A DNA stretch of 64,000 bases, from NCBI GenBank assembly GCA_022778745.1, contig JALFSR010000060.1:1-64000 (forward strand), in the 5' to 3' direction. The notes under the pieces are model-generated. The model saw only the letters and a program-made list of their open reading frames with translations. It did no database searches and had not been told where the DNA came from. This document shows positions 16,949 to 26,981 of the stretch, piece by piece (within the stretch, counting starts at the first letter, position 1; each line of letters starts with the position of its first letter). Origin of the DNA: Clostridiales bacterium. GTDB lineage: Bacteria > Bacillota > Clostridia > Lachnospirales > Lachnospiraceae. Position numbers and translations under genes: made by a program.

Positions 16949-17270
16949 TAGTTAGTCCTCCTGTTTTTTAAAGATTAATCATCTCTTTTTTTCTCTATTT
17001 GTATCTTGCATTCGGATGTACGGCTTATTTTTCATGCCATCCTTCTTGTTATTCTTTTGTCTTGTTTTTTAATACTACTATTTCTAGTTATATCAAAACT
17101 TGAAAGTAGCTACATGTAGTATACCATAAAAATGAGCAATTGCAATACCAAGCTTTCTTTTCTACTCAATATTTTATAAATTTTCCTCAAATCCAGTTGT
17201 ATTTTTTTGTACATTACATATTTTATTACTATTGTACACAATAACTTTTTTGATATACATTTATATTTCA
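16949..17270. other. Gene-free stretch between two aminopeptidase genes
   Basis: This 322-bp AT-rich stretch has the ribosome site of the M18 gene at its left end (AGGAGGAC). A TTGTACA word occurs twice near 17205-17240. I see no convincing hairpin terminator, promoter or open frame otherwise. Confidence 0.5.
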
Positions 17271-19061
17271 TTAGATTGCTCTTGTATAATGCTTTAACCA
17301 AATTTGTTCTTCCCCTGTCAAATATGGTGCAATTTTTTCATATACCATCTGGTGATAGTCATTCAGCAGTTTCTTTTCTCTCTTTGTAAGCAAAGATGGA
17401 TCAATCGCATCCAAATCAATCGGTGCATATGTGATCGTCTCAAATTCCATAAATTGTCCGTATTCATTTTTTTCTGCTTTACGGCAAACTAACTCATTTT
17501 CAGTACGAATTCCATATTCCCCCTCCAGATATACACCTGGTTCATCAGTTGTAACCATTCCTTCTTCAAAAACCGCACTGTCTTTGCGCTCTGGAACAAT
17601 TTTCCAGCGGAATCCATTTGGTGCCTCATGTACATTGAGCAAATATCCAACACCATGTCCTGTACCACATTTATAATCCATTCCAATTTCCCAAAGCGGA
17701 CCGCGGCTTAAAATATCCAAGTTATGCCCATTACAGCCGTATAAAAACTTCGCTGCTGCCAAATTCAGATTAGAACGAAGTACAATCGTAAAATGTTCTC
17801 GCTGTTTTTCTGTAATTGAACCTAATGCCATTGTTCTTGTAATATCCGTCGTTCCTTCATAATAATGTCCACCCGAATCTACAAGCAAAAATCCCTTTGG
17901 TTCTAATACTGCATTAGAATCCTCTGTTGCACAATAATGCATCATCGCTCCATTTGCTTCATATGCAGCGATTGTATCAAAACTAAGATCAAGAAATCCT
18001 TTTCGCTGTCTGCGACACTGCTCCAAATAATCAGAAGCTGTAATTTCTGTCATTGGAATTTTTCCAATATTTGTCTTTAACCAGTACATAAATTTTGTAA
18101 AAGCAACTCCATCTTCCACATGTGCATTTCGCAGATTTTGTAATTCTACTGGATTTTTCATGGCTTTCATAAATACGGTTGGATTTTGCTCATCGAATAC
18201 CGAAATATCTTTATTTAACTGATTATAAATATTAAAGTTGACTCGTGCACAGTCTATCCATACTGTCAGCGGAGCTTTTAACTGTCCAGCATAAGAATAA
18301 ATTTCCTCATATGGAGCGATCGTCACTCCCCATGCGTTGAGCTGCTGCCTGATTTGTTCCGTTAATACTTCAGAATGAACAAATAAGTTACATTCTGTCT
18401 GCGTTAATGCCAAAAATGATAATACAACTGGAAAATGACAGATATCATTACCACGAATATTTAATAACCATGCAATATCATCCAAAGAAGTTAAAATATG
18501 CACATCTGCGTGCTGCTTTTCCATTTCTTTACGAACTCGTTTTAATTTTGATTCTGTATTCTCCCCCGAATACCTTTCTTCTAATATAAAAATTGGCTCC
18601 ATAGACATCGCTGGACGTTCTTCCCATATACTTCCAACCAAATCTTCTGATGTATAAAGTGATGCTCCTTTTTCTTGCGCTATCTTTTTTAACTGGTTTC
18701 CCATCTTCGCATTGATAACACATCCGTCAAATCCAAGGCATCCTCCCTGTGTTAATTTTTCTTGAATAAATTCAATTACGGTAGGAACTCCTTCTTCTCC
18801 CATCCGGAATAATTTTACCTCACTCTGTGCAAGCTGTGCCTCTGCCTGAATAAAATATCTTCCATCGGTCCACAATCCTGCTTCTTCCATCGTAATAACT
18901 GCAGTACCTGCTGATCCTGTAAAACCTGTTATAAATTCTCTTGCCTTAAAATACTTTCCTACATATTCCGATTCATGAAAATCTGCAGTAGGCACGATAT
19001 AAATTGTAATACCGCATTTTGCCATCTTTTGGCGAAGTGCCTGGAGTCTTTTGTCTATCAT
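17271..19061 (-). CDS. Xaa-Pro aminopeptidase (M24B family)
   Basis: A 596-residue enzyme that cuts the N-terminal residue from Xaa-Pro peptides. Two creatinase-like N-terminal domains (about 1-310) precede the pita-bread catalytic domain. Its metal ligands lie in FLLVDSGGHYYEGTTDITRT, CGTGHGVGYLLNVHEAP, TDEPGVYLEGEYGIRTENELV. The length matches the long, aminopeptidase P1-like class. It is last in an apparent minus-strand series with rarA (71-nt gap). Cytoplasmic; no signal peptide. Confidence 0.93.
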   Translation of the reverse strand: MIDKRLQALRQKMAKCGITIYIVPTADFHESEYVGKYFKAREFITGFTGSAGTAVITMEEAGLWTDGRYFIQAEAQLAQSEVKLFRMGEEGVPTVIEFIQEKLTQGGCLGFDGCVINAKMGNQLKKIAQEKGASLYTSEDLVGSIWEERPAMSMEPIFILEERYSGENTESKLKRVRKEMEKQHADVHILTSLDDIAWLLNIRGNDICHFPVVLSFLALTQTECNLFVHSEVLTEQIRQQLNAWGVTIAPYEEIYSYAGQLKAPLTVWIDCARVNFNIYNQLNKDISVFDEQNPTVFMKAMKNPVELQNLRNAHVEDGVAFTKFMYWLKTNIGKIPMTEITASDYLEQCRRQRKGFLDLSFDTIAAYEANGAMMHYCATEDSNAVLEPKGFLLVDSGGHYYEGTTDITRTMALGSITEKQREHFTIVLRSNLNLAAAKFLYGCNGHNLDILSRGPLWEIGMDYKCGTGHGVGYLLNVHEAPNGFRWKIVPERKDSAVFEEGMVTTDEPGVYLEGEYGIRTENELVCRKAEKNEYGQFMEFETITYAPIDLDAIDPSLLTKREKKLLNDYHQMVYEKIAPYLTGEEQIWLKHYTRAI

Positions 19062-19132
19062 GTTGTTTCCTCCTATTGTTATTCATTGAGATGTTCAGGC
19101 GGATAGCTGCAATCCGCTTTGTTACTTGCTTA

Positions 19133-20455
19133 TCACTTGCCGTTTCGCAGTTTATCCATATGATCCTTTATTACTGCCTCATATCCGTTATCTGTTGCCT
19201 CATAAAACTTCATATCAACTAGTTCATCTGGCAAATACTGTTGTTCCACATAATGATTTGGATAATCATGTGCATACTGATACCCAACACCATGTCCAAA
19301 ATGAGAAGCACCCTCATAATGGCAATCCTGCAGATGAGGCGGCACTGTTTTTATCGCCTGATTTTTTACAATATCAAGTGCTTTGTCAATGGCAAGATAA
19401 GACGCATTACTTTTTGGTGCGGATGCAACATAAATAGCTGCCTGTGCAAGAGGAATCCTTCCTTCTGGCATTCCAAGCCGTTCGACTGCCTGTGCAGCAG
19501 CCACTGCAACAAGCAATGCCTGCGGATCAGCATTTCCTACATCTTCTGCAGCACAAATCATAATACGCCGAGCGATAAACTTCACATCTTCGCCTGCATA
19601 AATCATTCGTGCTAAATAATAGACTGCTGCATTTGGATCTGACCCTCTCATACTTTTAATAAATGCACTAATTGTATCATAATGATTGTCTCCATCTTTA
19701 TCATAACGAATAACTCGTTTTTGAATACATTCCTCTGCGACATCAATAGTAAGATGAATCCAACCATCGTCTGCTCTTTTTGTCGTTAGTATTGCCAATT
19801 CCACTGCATTTAATGCCATTCGGGCATCTCCTCCAGCCATATCACTTAAAAATTCCAGTGCATCCTGTTCAATTTTCGCTTTATAACTGCCCATACCACG
19901 TTCGCAGTCGGTCACTGCACGCATTAAAAGCTGCTTAATATCTTCTTTTTCCAATAGCTTCAGCTCAAAAATTGCAGAGCGAGACAATAACGCACGATTT
20001 ACTTCAAAATACGGATTTTCTGTTGTCGCACCAATTAAAATTATCGTTCCATCCTCGACAAATGGAAGTAAATAATCTTGCTGTCCCTTATTAAACCGAT
20101 GAATTTCATCAATGAAAAGAATCGTCTTCTTTCCATACATACCTCTTGCATCTTTTGCTTTCTGCACGACTTGTTCCATATCTTTTTTTCCTGCTGTTGT
20201 TGCATTCATCTGTTGAAAAATTGCACTTGTTGAGTTTGCAATTACCTTTGCAATTGTCGTTTTTCCTGTTCCAGGCGGACCATAAAATAAAACGGAACTT
20301 AACTTATCTGCCTGAATTGCACGATATAATAACTTATCTTTCCCTAAAATATGTTTCTGACCAACGACTTCATCCAGTTTTACTGGACGCATTCGAGATG
20401 CCAGTGGAGATTCTTTTTCCTTTGACGTTTCTCTCATATAGTCAAATAAATCCAT
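19133..20455 (-). CDS. rarA: Replication-associated recombination protein A (RarA/MgsA), AAA+ ATPase
   Basis: A 440-residue clamp-loader-related ATPase acting at stalled forks. It opens SPLASRMRPVKLDEVVGQKHILG. Walker A is FYGPPGTGKTTIAKVIA, Walker B is ILFIDEIHRFNKGQQDYLLP and sensor 1 is IILIGATTENPYFEVNRALLSRS. The C-terminal tetramerisation region contains the HGVGYQYAHDYPNHYVEQQYLPDEL signature. Length is normal. The polysaccharide deacetylase gene lies 86 nt upstream with a weak hairpin (GGTATC/GATACC near 20482-20504) between them. Confidence 0.95.
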   Translation of the reverse strand: MDLFDYMRETSKEKESPLASRMRPVKLDEVVGQKHILGKDKLLYRAIQADKLSSVLFYGPPGTGKTTIAKVIANSTSAIFQQMNATTAGKKDMEQVVQKAKDARGMYGKKTILFIDEIHRFNKGQQDYLLPFVEDGTIILIGATTENPYFEVNRALLSRSAIFELKLLEKEDIKQLLMRAVTDCERGMGSYKAKIEQDALEFLSDMAGGDARMALNAVELAILTTKRADDGWIHLTIDVAEECIQKRVIRYDKDGDNHYDTISAFIKSMRGSDPNAAVYYLARMIYAGEDVKFIARRIMICAAEDVGNADPQALLVAVAAAQAVERLGMPEGRIPLAQAAIYVASAPKSNASYLAIDKALDIVKNQAIKTVPPHLQDCHYEGASHFGHGVGYQYAHDYPNHYVEQQYLPDELVDMKFYEATDNGYEAVIKDHMDKLRNGK

Positions 20456-20541
20456 TTCTGATTCCTTTCTTTATAAAACGGGTATCATCTACTAACGATA
20501 CCTGTATCAGATCAAAAATAAAATCACAACTGTGTCATTTC

Positions 20542-21246
20542 TTAATCTAATATCAATTGATCTGCAGTAACAAATTCATACCCTTCTGCCTGCAGGCGAT
20601 CCATAATTTGAAATGCTGCATCTACAGATGTCTCATAAATATCATGTAATAAAATCACTGATCCATCTTTCACTTGCGATAATACTCTTTGAACAACACT
20701 TTCTGTATTTTGTATTTTCCAGTCAAGCGGATCAATACTCCACAAAATAGGAAACAACTCTGCCGGACAGCTTCGCTTGCTGCTCCATGCACCAAATGGA
20801 GGGCGTATAAACTCTGTCGGTTTTTTTGTAATCTGCTCAATTACATCATTTGCCTTTGTAATTTCCTGGCATGCCATTTCTTCATTTAAACAATTCAGCG
20901 GTACATGATGAAATGTATGATTGCCAATTAAATGCCCTTCCTTTGACATACGAGCAACAATAGACTCACACCCTGCAATATTTTCTCCAATCAAAAAAAA
21001 AGTTGCTTTTACGTTTCTTTTCTTTAACCCATCTAAAAGTTTTGGTGTATTCGTCGGATGCGGTCCATCATCAAACGTCAATGCGACTCGCTTAATTTGA
21101 CCATCTTGTTTAACATCTGTCTCTTGTTTTTCCACTATCCCACTAAGCTGCATCATTGCATCAGATTTTATATTACAGCTTAAAAATAAACAAATGCAAA
21201 ACAAACATACTACTTGAACAACATATCTCATATTTTTCGCAGGCAC
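20542..21246 (-). CDS. Polysaccharide deacetylase (NodB domain), exported
   Basis: A 234-residue protein with a signal-peptide-like N terminus (hydrophobic about 8-24, possible lipobox-like FLSC) and a full NodB domain. Asp59-Asp60 are in LTFDDGPHP, His110 and His114 in GNHTFHH, RPPFGAW comes next, then DPLDW and His201 in VILLHDI. It should remove N-acetyl groups from peptidoglycan or another amino-sugar polymer at the cell surface. The frame begins at a GTG (21246); an ATG at 21231 (MRYVVQVV) is an alternative start and gives a more typical signal peptide. Spore-cortex PdaA-type function is possible but not shown. Confidence 0.9.
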   Translation of the reverse strand: MPAKNMRYVVQVVCLFCICLFLSCNIKSDAMMQLSGIVEKQETDVKQDGQIKRVALTFDDGPHPTNTPKLLDGLKKRNVKATFFLIGENIAGCESIVARMSKEGHLIGNHTFHHVPLNCLNEEMACQEITKANDVIEQITKKPTEFIRPPFGAWSSKRSCPAELFPILWSIDPLDWKIQNTESVVQRVLSQVKDGSVILLHDIYETSVDAAFQIMDRLQAEGYEFVTADQLILD

Positions 21247-21439
21247 AAAACCTACTGCCTTTCAACAGCAAGAAAAATGCCACACTCCTTTCTAAAATAA
21301 TGTCACCCAATATCATATGTATGACTCCGTTTTCCTATCCATGCAGCCTTTATTATCTATTATTACAGTGATGTCCAATTTTAAAAGACTTGCTTTTTAT
21401 TTATAAATACAAAAAAGTATGACTTTGAAACGTACAATA

Positions 21440-21488
21440 TACAAAAAACATGGAAGCATTTGGCAAATTTTCACTTGCCAAATGCTTC
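21440..21488 (-). terminator. Rho-independent terminator of valS
   Basis: A 14-bp perfect stem (21453-21466 with 21475-21488) is followed on the minus strand by CATGTTTTTTG. It lies 12 bp past the valS stop codon. Confidence 0.93.
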
Positions 21489-21500
21489 TCTTAAACTTTA

Positions 21501-24143
21501 TTATTTTTGTAAAGCTTTTAAACGTTCCTGTACTTGTTCCATCATAGCGGTATATTTTTCAAGTTTTGCTTTTTCTTCTTCAATTTTTGCCTTTGGTGCC
21601 TTACTTGTAAACTTTTCATTGTTTAACATACCATTGGAACGTGCCAGCTCTTTCTTTAAACGTCCTTCTTCTTTCTTTAAACGTTCAATTTCTTTCTCAA
21701 TATCAACCAACTCTGCAAATGGCATATAAATTACTGCATCTGCTGTTACTGCGGATACCGCATCTTCTTCAATATTGCTCTTATCGCTCTGTACAAATAC
21801 TTCACTTGCATATCCAAGCATCGCAAAGAATACTTTACTCTGTTCAAAAATTGTACGAACCTCTTCTTTTTCTGAAACAACAAATACTTTTGCTTTTTTA
21901 CTTGGTGGTACATTCATGGAAGTACGAACTGTACGAATTCCTCTTACTGCTTCTTTAATTGTTTCTACTGCCTGTTCTTCTTTTGCAAAGTTCCATTCTT
22001 CCTTAAACTCTGGCCAAGAAGAAATCATAATGCTTTCTTCTTCATCCTGAAGATTACAGAAAATTTCTTCTGTTACAAATGGAATAAATGGATGCAGCAA
22101 TTTTAATGACTGAATTAAAACAGTCTTCAATGTCCAAATTGCAGCAGCTCTTGTCTGATCTTCTTCATTCCAAAGTCGAGGTTTTACCATCTCGATATAC
22201 CAGTCACAAAATTCTTCCCATACGAAATCATATACTTTCTGCAGTGCAATACCCATATCAAACTGATCCATATGATACGTAACATCTTTTGCAAGACGAT
22301 TTACTTTTGAGAGAATCCATTTATCTGGCATTGTCAAATCATCCATTGTTACAGCTGTATCAGCAACTTTTTCCATATTCATCATGATGAAACGAGATGC
22401 ATTCCATACTTTATTTGCAAAGTTACGAGAAGCTTCTACACGCTCCCAATAAAAACGCATATCATTTCCTGGTGCATTACCAGTCATTAATGTCATACGA
22501 AGTGCATCTGCACCATATTTTTCAATTACCTGCAGTGGATCAATTCCATTACCTAATGACTTGCTCATCTTACGGCCTTGAGAATCTCTCACTAATCCGT
22601 GGAATAATACGGTATGGAATGGAGCTTTTCCAGTCTGCTCATAACCAGAGAAAATCATACGAATAACCCAGAAGAAAATGATATCATAGCCCGTTACAAG
22701 TACATCAGTTGGATAGAAATAATCGAGATCTTCTGTCTTTTCTGGCCAGCCAAGTGTCGAGAATGGCCAAAGTGCAGAAGAAAACCATGTATCCAGCGTA
22801 TCCTCGTCTTGTGTAAAATGTGTTCCTCCACATTTTGGACATATAGTTGGCATTTCTCTTGCTACAACAACTTCTCTACAGTCATCGCAATAGTAAGCTG
22901 GAATTCGATGTCCCCACCAGAGCTGTCTGGAAATACACCAATCGCGAATATTATCTGTCCAGTTGAAATAAGTTTTTTCCATACGCTGCGGCAGCAATTT
23001 GATTTCTCCATTTTTTACTGCTTCTACTGCTGGCTTAATCATCTCATCCATCTTTACAAACCACTGCTGCTTAATCATTGGCTCTACCGTGCAGCCACAG
23101 CGGTCATGTGTTCCTACATTATGTTCATGTGGTACAACCTTTACAAGAAAACCAAGTTCATCTAACTCTTTTACAATTGCCTTTCTTGCTTCATAGCGAT
23201 CCATTCCTGCAAACTTACCGCCATTTTTATTGATTGTAGCATCATCATTCATAATATTAATTTCTGGAAGATTGTGACGCTTTCCAACTTCAAAATCATT
23301 TGGGTCATGTGCTGGTGTAATCTTTACACATCCAGTACCAAATTCCATGTCTACATAAGAATCCGCAATAATCGGAATTTCTTTATTTACAATTGGAAGA
23401 ATTAATGTCTTTCCAATTAAATGCGTATAACGTTCGTCTTTTGGATTTACAGCAACTGCAGTATCACCAAGCATTGTCTCTGGACGTGTTGTTGCGATTT
23501 CCAGATATTCATTTTCACTTCCTACAATCGGATATTTAATATGCCAGAAATGACCTTCCTGCATCTCATGTTCTACTTCTGCATCAGAAATAGATGTCTG
23601 ACAAACTGGACACCAGTTTACGATACGAGAACCTTTGTAAATCCATCCTTTTTTATATAATTGAATAAATACTTCTTCTACTGCTTTGGAGCATCCCTCA
23701 TCCATTGTAAAACGCTCTCGATCCCAGTCAGCTGAAGCACCAAGCTTTCTTAACTGCTGAATAATACGTCCGCCGTATTCTTCTTTCCATTCCCAGGCTC
23801 TCTTTAAAAAACCTTCTCTTCCAAGATCCTCTTTTTCAATTCCTTCTTCTCGAAGCTTTTCAATTACCTTTACTTCTGTTGCAATCGCAGCATGATCCGT
23901 TCCTGGCTGCCATAATGCATTATATCCCTGCATTCTTTTATAACGAATTAAAATATCCTGCATTGTCTCATCCAAGGCATGTCCCATATGAAGCTGTCCT
24001 GTAACATTTGGCGGAGGCATTACAATAGTAAATGGTTTTTTACTTCTATCTACTTCCGCATGAAAATACTTCTTATCCATCCATTTTTGATACAGACGAT
24101 CTTCAATATCCGCAGGACTATATGTCTTTTCTAACTCTTTCAT
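21501..24143 (-). CDS. valS: Valyl-tRNA synthetase
   Basis: An 880-residue class I synthetase that charges tRNA-Val. The HIGH motif is in [14 protein letters not shown] (about 44-57), KMSKS in [11 protein letters not shown] near residue 525, the CP1 editing domain includes [17 protein letters not shown], and a zinc-binding knuckle CDDCREVV...CPKCGG lies before KMSKS. The last ~65 residues form the coiled-coil arm seen in bacterial ValRS ([19 protein letters not shown]). It is expressed behind a T-box leader responding to uncharged tRNA and ends at a strong terminator, so it is monocistronic. Confidence 0.98.
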   Translation of the reverse strand: MKELEKTYSPADIEDRLYQKWMDKKYFHAEVDRSKKPFTIVMPPPNVTGQLHMGHALDETMQDILIRYKRMQGYNALWQPGTDHAAIATEVKVIEKLREEGIEKEDLGREGFLKRAWEWKEEYGGRIIQQLRKLGASADWDRERFTMDEGCSKAVEEVFIQLYKKGWIYKGSRIVNWCPVCQTSISDAEVEHEMQEGHFWHIKYPIVGSENEYLEIATTRPETMLGDTAVAVNPKDERYTHLIGKTLILPIVNKEIPIIADSYVDMEFGTGCVKITPAHDPNDFEVGKRHNLPEINIMNDDATINKNGGKFAGMDRYEARKAIVKELDELGFLVKVVPHEHNVGTHDRCGCTVEPMIKQQWFVKMDEMIKPAVEAVKNGEIKLLPQRMEKTYFNWTDNIRDWCISRQLWWGHRIPAYYCDDCREVVVAREMPTICPKCGGTHFTQDEDTLDTWFSSALWPFSTLGWPEKTEDLDYFYPTDVLVTGYDIIFFWVIRMIFSGYEQTGKAPFHTVLFHGLVRDSQGRKMSKSLGNGIDPLQVIEKYGADALRMTLMTGNAPGNDMRFYWERVEASRNFANKVWNASRFIMMNMEKVADTAVTMDDLTMPDKWILSKVNRLAKDVTYHMDQFDMGIALQKVYDFVWEEFCDWYIEMVKPRLWNEEDQTRAAAIWTLKTVLIQSLKLLHPFIPFVTEEIFCNLQDEEESIMISSWPEFKEEWNFAKEEQAVETIKEAVRGIRTVRTSMNVPPSKKAKVFVVSEKEEVRTIFEQSKVFFAMLGYASEVFVQSDKSNIEEDAVSAVTADAVIYMPFAELVDIEKEIERLKKEEGRLKKELARSNGMLNNEKFTSKAPKAKIEEEKAKLEKYTAMMEQVQERLKALQK

Positions 24144-24220
24144 AAATAAAACTCCTCTCTTTTTCTCTTATTTATATTCACAGATGAATCGAGTAAACAG
24201 CCCGCATTCATTCTTTATAA

Positions 24221-24490
24221 CAAAAAGCCCTTTGCATAACTAATGCAAAGGGCGTAACTTTACGCGGTACCACCTTTTTTAGACAGAAATCTGTCCCTCT
24301 CTCATAGTCTGTGACCATTTCATCCGCTAACGGGGATGAAGCGTGAATGCTTACTGCTGCAAAAAACACTTCGGCATCCCAGTTCAAAAGCTACCTTCTG
24401 ATTCCACTTCCTCAGACGATCTTTCAGCCAACGAATCATCCTCTCTGACAGGGTGCAAATCATACTCCTCTTTCTCAAAACCTGTAAATA
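24221..24490 (-). promoter_or_regulatory. T-box leader of valS
   Basis: The minus strand reads GAGAAAGAGGAGTATG (Stem I start, near 24475-24485), a GAAGGTAGC stretch with a probable GTA valine specifier at 24392-24394, and the T-box AGGTGGTACCGCG (near 24264-24276). A terminator stem GCCCTTTGCAT/ATGCAAAGGGC (24227-24253) then runs into TTTTTG. Order and spacing are those of tRNA-sensing T-boxes; valS follows by 77 nt. The specifier position was read by eye and is less certain than the rest. Confidence 0.92.
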
Positions 24491-24715
24491 ATAAATAATT
24501 ATGTTATTAGCATAAACATTCAGCCATTATTTGTCAAGTCCCTTTTCTATATTTTCAATTGAAAAATTTTTCACATTCCAATTGAAAAGATTGACTTTTT
24601 TTCACCCTATCTTTATAATAAAAATAAATAGATTCGTTATAAAATTACAAAATTTTGTCAATATTGCCACATTTGTTTTGCGATCTTAAAAATACTAATG
24701 AAGGGACTTTTGCCT

Positions 24716-25774
24716 GTGAACCAGCGCCGAATTTTTTATTTGGATTTTATCCGTGTAGTATCCATTTTATTAATTTTTATTTATCATTTTCATGCTGCTC
24801 TGCGAGATTTTAACATTGAAGTTCCGATTCCATTGCTGATGGACACTGCCAACGTTACATTAGGGCACATCGGTGTATCTTTATTTTTATTATTATCTGG
24901 AGCATCATTGACTTATACTTATAAAAAATATAAGTCATTACGACAGTTTTACAAAAAGCGTTTTTTGAACATATTTCCACAATTTTGGTTTCTATACATT
25001 GTACTGTTTTTATGGTTTGATGTACCTTCCCACAGTGGAATTCTTGCTTCAGATACATCCAAATGGTATTTGATTTTTTCCTTTATTGGTATGGATGGTT
25101 ATCTTCACTCTCTCCTTCCTACTTTTTATAGTATTGGAGAATGGTTTTTAGGAATGCTGATTGTACTCTATATTCTTTTTCCACTGCTATATTCGTGCAT
25201 GAAACGCTTTCCGCGCATCTTCCTTATACTTACATTCATCTGGTATTTCTTATGGACACGTTATTTTCCATTTGATATATTTCCAATCGAACGCAGTATT
25301 ATTATTCGAATCGTCGATTTTATACTGGGAATGTACCTTGTCACCTATATAAGACAGCTTCCCCTTTTTATTGGTTATTTATCTATTCTGGGCAGTATTA
25401 TATTATTTTTCTGTCCACTTCCCATTCCATTTATGGATTGTATTGAACTAAATGGTATTTTTTGTTTTATTGCACTTTGTACAATTTCCACTTTTATAAA
25501 GTCAAAGCGATTTTCCAAAACATGCATGTGGATGAGTCAGTGTTCTTATCCGTTTTTCTTATTGCACCATGTTGTTTTGTTACGTGCTTTACATATGTAT
25601 CATGATTCCTCTTTCCTTACCATTGAATATTTTATCATTATTATTATGACGTTTTTCTACATATTATTTTTGGCATCGGGAGTGGAACGAATGTTTCAAA
25701 CATTTTTTGCTTATATTAGGTCTAAAAAAGCGAATACCCCTGCCACTCCTTCCAAAAAACGAGTCATGAAATGA
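24716..25774 (+). CDS. Acyltransferase family 3 (OafA/YrhL-like) membrane protein
   Basis: A 352-residue integral membrane O-acyltransferase with about ten helices. The N terminus RRIFYLDFIRVVSILLIFIYHFHAALRDFN carries the conserved Arg and the His of the family active site. The GTG at 24716 is chosen because AAGGGA precedes it at a suitable distance; the ATG at 24698 has none. These proteins transfer acetyl or similar groups from the cytoplasm to surface sugars. It stands alone, divergent from valS, so the acceptor is not deducible. A C-terminal basic tail (KKANTPATPSKKRVMK) is cytoplasmic. Confidence 0.88.
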   Translation: MNQRRIFYLDFIRVVSILLIFIYHFHAALRDFNIEVPIPLLMDTANVTLGHIGVSLFLLLSGASLTYTYKKYKSLRQFYKKRFLNIFPQFWFLYIVLFLWFDVPSHSGILASDTSKWYLIFSFIGMDGYLHSLLPTFYSIGEWFLGMLIVLYILFPLLYSCMKRFPRIFLILTFIWYFLWTRYFPFDIFPIERSIIIRIVDFILGMYLVTYIRQLPLFIGYLSILGSIILFFCPLPIPFMDCIELNGIFCFIALCTISTFIKSKRFSKTCMWMSQCSYPFFLLHHVVLLRALHMYHDSSFLTIEYFIIIIMTFFYILFLASGVERMFQTFFAYIRSKKANTPATPSKKRVMK

Positions 25775-25807
25775 AATAAAAAATCACTATATTCTTATAC
25801 ATTATAA

Positions 25808-25842
25808 GACTGCTGCATAGTGACTAACAACTTGCAGCAGTC
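25808..25842. repeat. 10-bp perfect hairpin at the break point of a GntR fragment
   Basis: GACTGCTGCA (25808-25817) and TGCAGCAGTC (25833-25842) pair perfectly around a 15-nt loop. There is no T-run on either side, so terminator function is doubtful. GntR homology on the minus strand stops exactly at its edge. Confidence 0.6.
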
Positions 25843-26050
25843 TCCTGCGTACTTTCAACACTTGTTTTGACACAAGACTTTTAATTGCCTCTCAAATTGT
25901 ACTTCTTCCTACGCCAAACATCTCTGCCAGTTCAAATTTATTTGGCAGTTTTGTTCCAACCTTAATATTATTATCTGCAATATCACTCAGAATATTATCG
26001 ACAACTCTTTCTGTCAGCGGCTTATTTTTAAAATTCTCAAACTGATACAT
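25841..26050 (-). pseudogene. GntR-family regulator fragment with an in-frame stop
   Basis: Translation from an ATG at 26050 gives MYQFENFKNKPLTERVVDNI and continues to the GntR winged-helix signature LPNKFELAEMFGVGRSTI, then a TGA (25892-25894) where family members have Arg, then EAIKSLVSKQVLKVRR. Homology stops there, at the hairpin 25808-25842; the wing and the whole ligand domain are missing. The start codon overlaps the end of the TPR gene by 14 nt. It is a broken gene, and the coupling to the TPR gene suggests it once belonged to that cluster. Confidence 0.82.
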
Positions 26051-26858
26051 GATCGGCCATCTCTCGGTATTGTTGTTTTTTCTTATCCAAAAACTGTGTC
26101 ACTTTTTCCTGTCTCTGTTCTTCTTCCTCTGCAAACAATTCTTTTCTTTCTTCTATATCTGTCTCTGTCCGACTCTTATATGCTGCACTTACCCATTCTG
26201 CCTCCCAGTCGCGCATTACTCTCGGATCAGCTTCCTGCACTTCTCTTGGTACCGCAGTCTTTTGCAGTCTTGATAAAAAGTACATTTGTTTCAGCACTTC
26301 TGCACTCTTTGCTTCTTTATAAGATAAACTTAAACATTTCATTGTCTCATCATAACGAAATAGTCCTGCATAACAGACTGCCATATGCTGATATACTCTG
26401 CCGTAAAATCCGCTTCCAAGCTTTAAATCTCTTTTATCGTTTAAAATTTTTTCGTAAATTCGGATTGCTTTTTGGAAATTGCCCTTATCAGCAAACAAAT
26501 CTGCCTGCTCTCTTTTTCGATCTAACGGATTCATCCGGCGAAGTGCAACTAATTGTTCCTGAAAGTCTACTATATCTTTTTCGCTATAATATGCCACTTC
26601 ACGCAAAATTAATACAAGCATCATATCTCGATCACGCTGTGACTGATAATATCGCTCCATTCTCTCTGCCAATACTGGCATAGAAAGCTGTGTGCGAATA
26701 AATTCTACTAAGTCATTCTGAATAAAATCGTCTTCGAGCACAGTAAGATTATGATAAATATAATAGCATAATTCTTCTGCCGTATAAATAGATATATTCA
26801 GTTCTTTTGTTACATATGGAATCTTTGCAACTGCTCCTCCTAATAAATATTGTCCCAT
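26037..26858 (-). CDS. Uncharacterised helical TPR-like protein of the DUF5716/DUF5717 cluster
   Basis: A 273-residue soluble, helix-rich protein beginning MGQYLLGGAVAKIPYVTKEL. The middle (about 115-200) has TPR-like helices: EQADLFADKGNFQKAIRIYEKIL and YGRVYQHMAVCYAGLFRYDETMKCLSLSYKEAK. The last 50 residues are a charged helix (RKELFAEEEEQRQEKVTQFLDKKKQQY). No signal peptide or membrane span is present. I do not recognise a named family. It follows the DUF5716 gene on the same strand but a hairpin with T-runs on both sides (26890-26941) separates them, so it may be partly uncoupled. A scaffold or adaptor role is a guess from TPRs. Confidence 0.7.
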   Translation of the reverse strand: MGQYLLGGAVAKIPYVTKELNISIYTAEELCYYIYHNLTVLEDDFIQNDLVEFIRTQLSMPVLAERMERYYQSQRDRDMMLVLILREVAYYSEKDIVDFQEQLVALRRMNPLDRKREQADLFADKGNFQKAIRIYEKILNDKRDLKLGSGFYGRVYQHMAVCYAGLFRYDETMKCLSLSYKEAKSAEVLKQMYFLSRLQKTAVPREVQEADPRVMRDWEAEWVSAAYKSRTETDIEERKELFAEEEEQRQEKVTQFLDKKKQQYREMADHVSV

Positions 26859-26889
26859 ACTGTCTCCTTCTCTTATTTATCTTAGCATC

Positions 26890-26941
26890 CAAAAAGCTGC
26901 CACAATCACACAATTCATTTCTATACAGCAGCAGCTTTTTG
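26890..26941. terminator. Bidirectional terminator-like hairpin
   Basis: CAAAAAGCTGC (26890-26900) pairs with GCAGCTTTTTG (26931-26941). On the minus strand GCAGCTTTTTGG follows the loop, so it may attenuate read-through from the DUF5716 gene into the TPR gene. Confidence 0.65.
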
Positions 26942-26981
26942 TTAGTAAATCAGACATTTCCAATCCGCTTCACGCTTCCTT

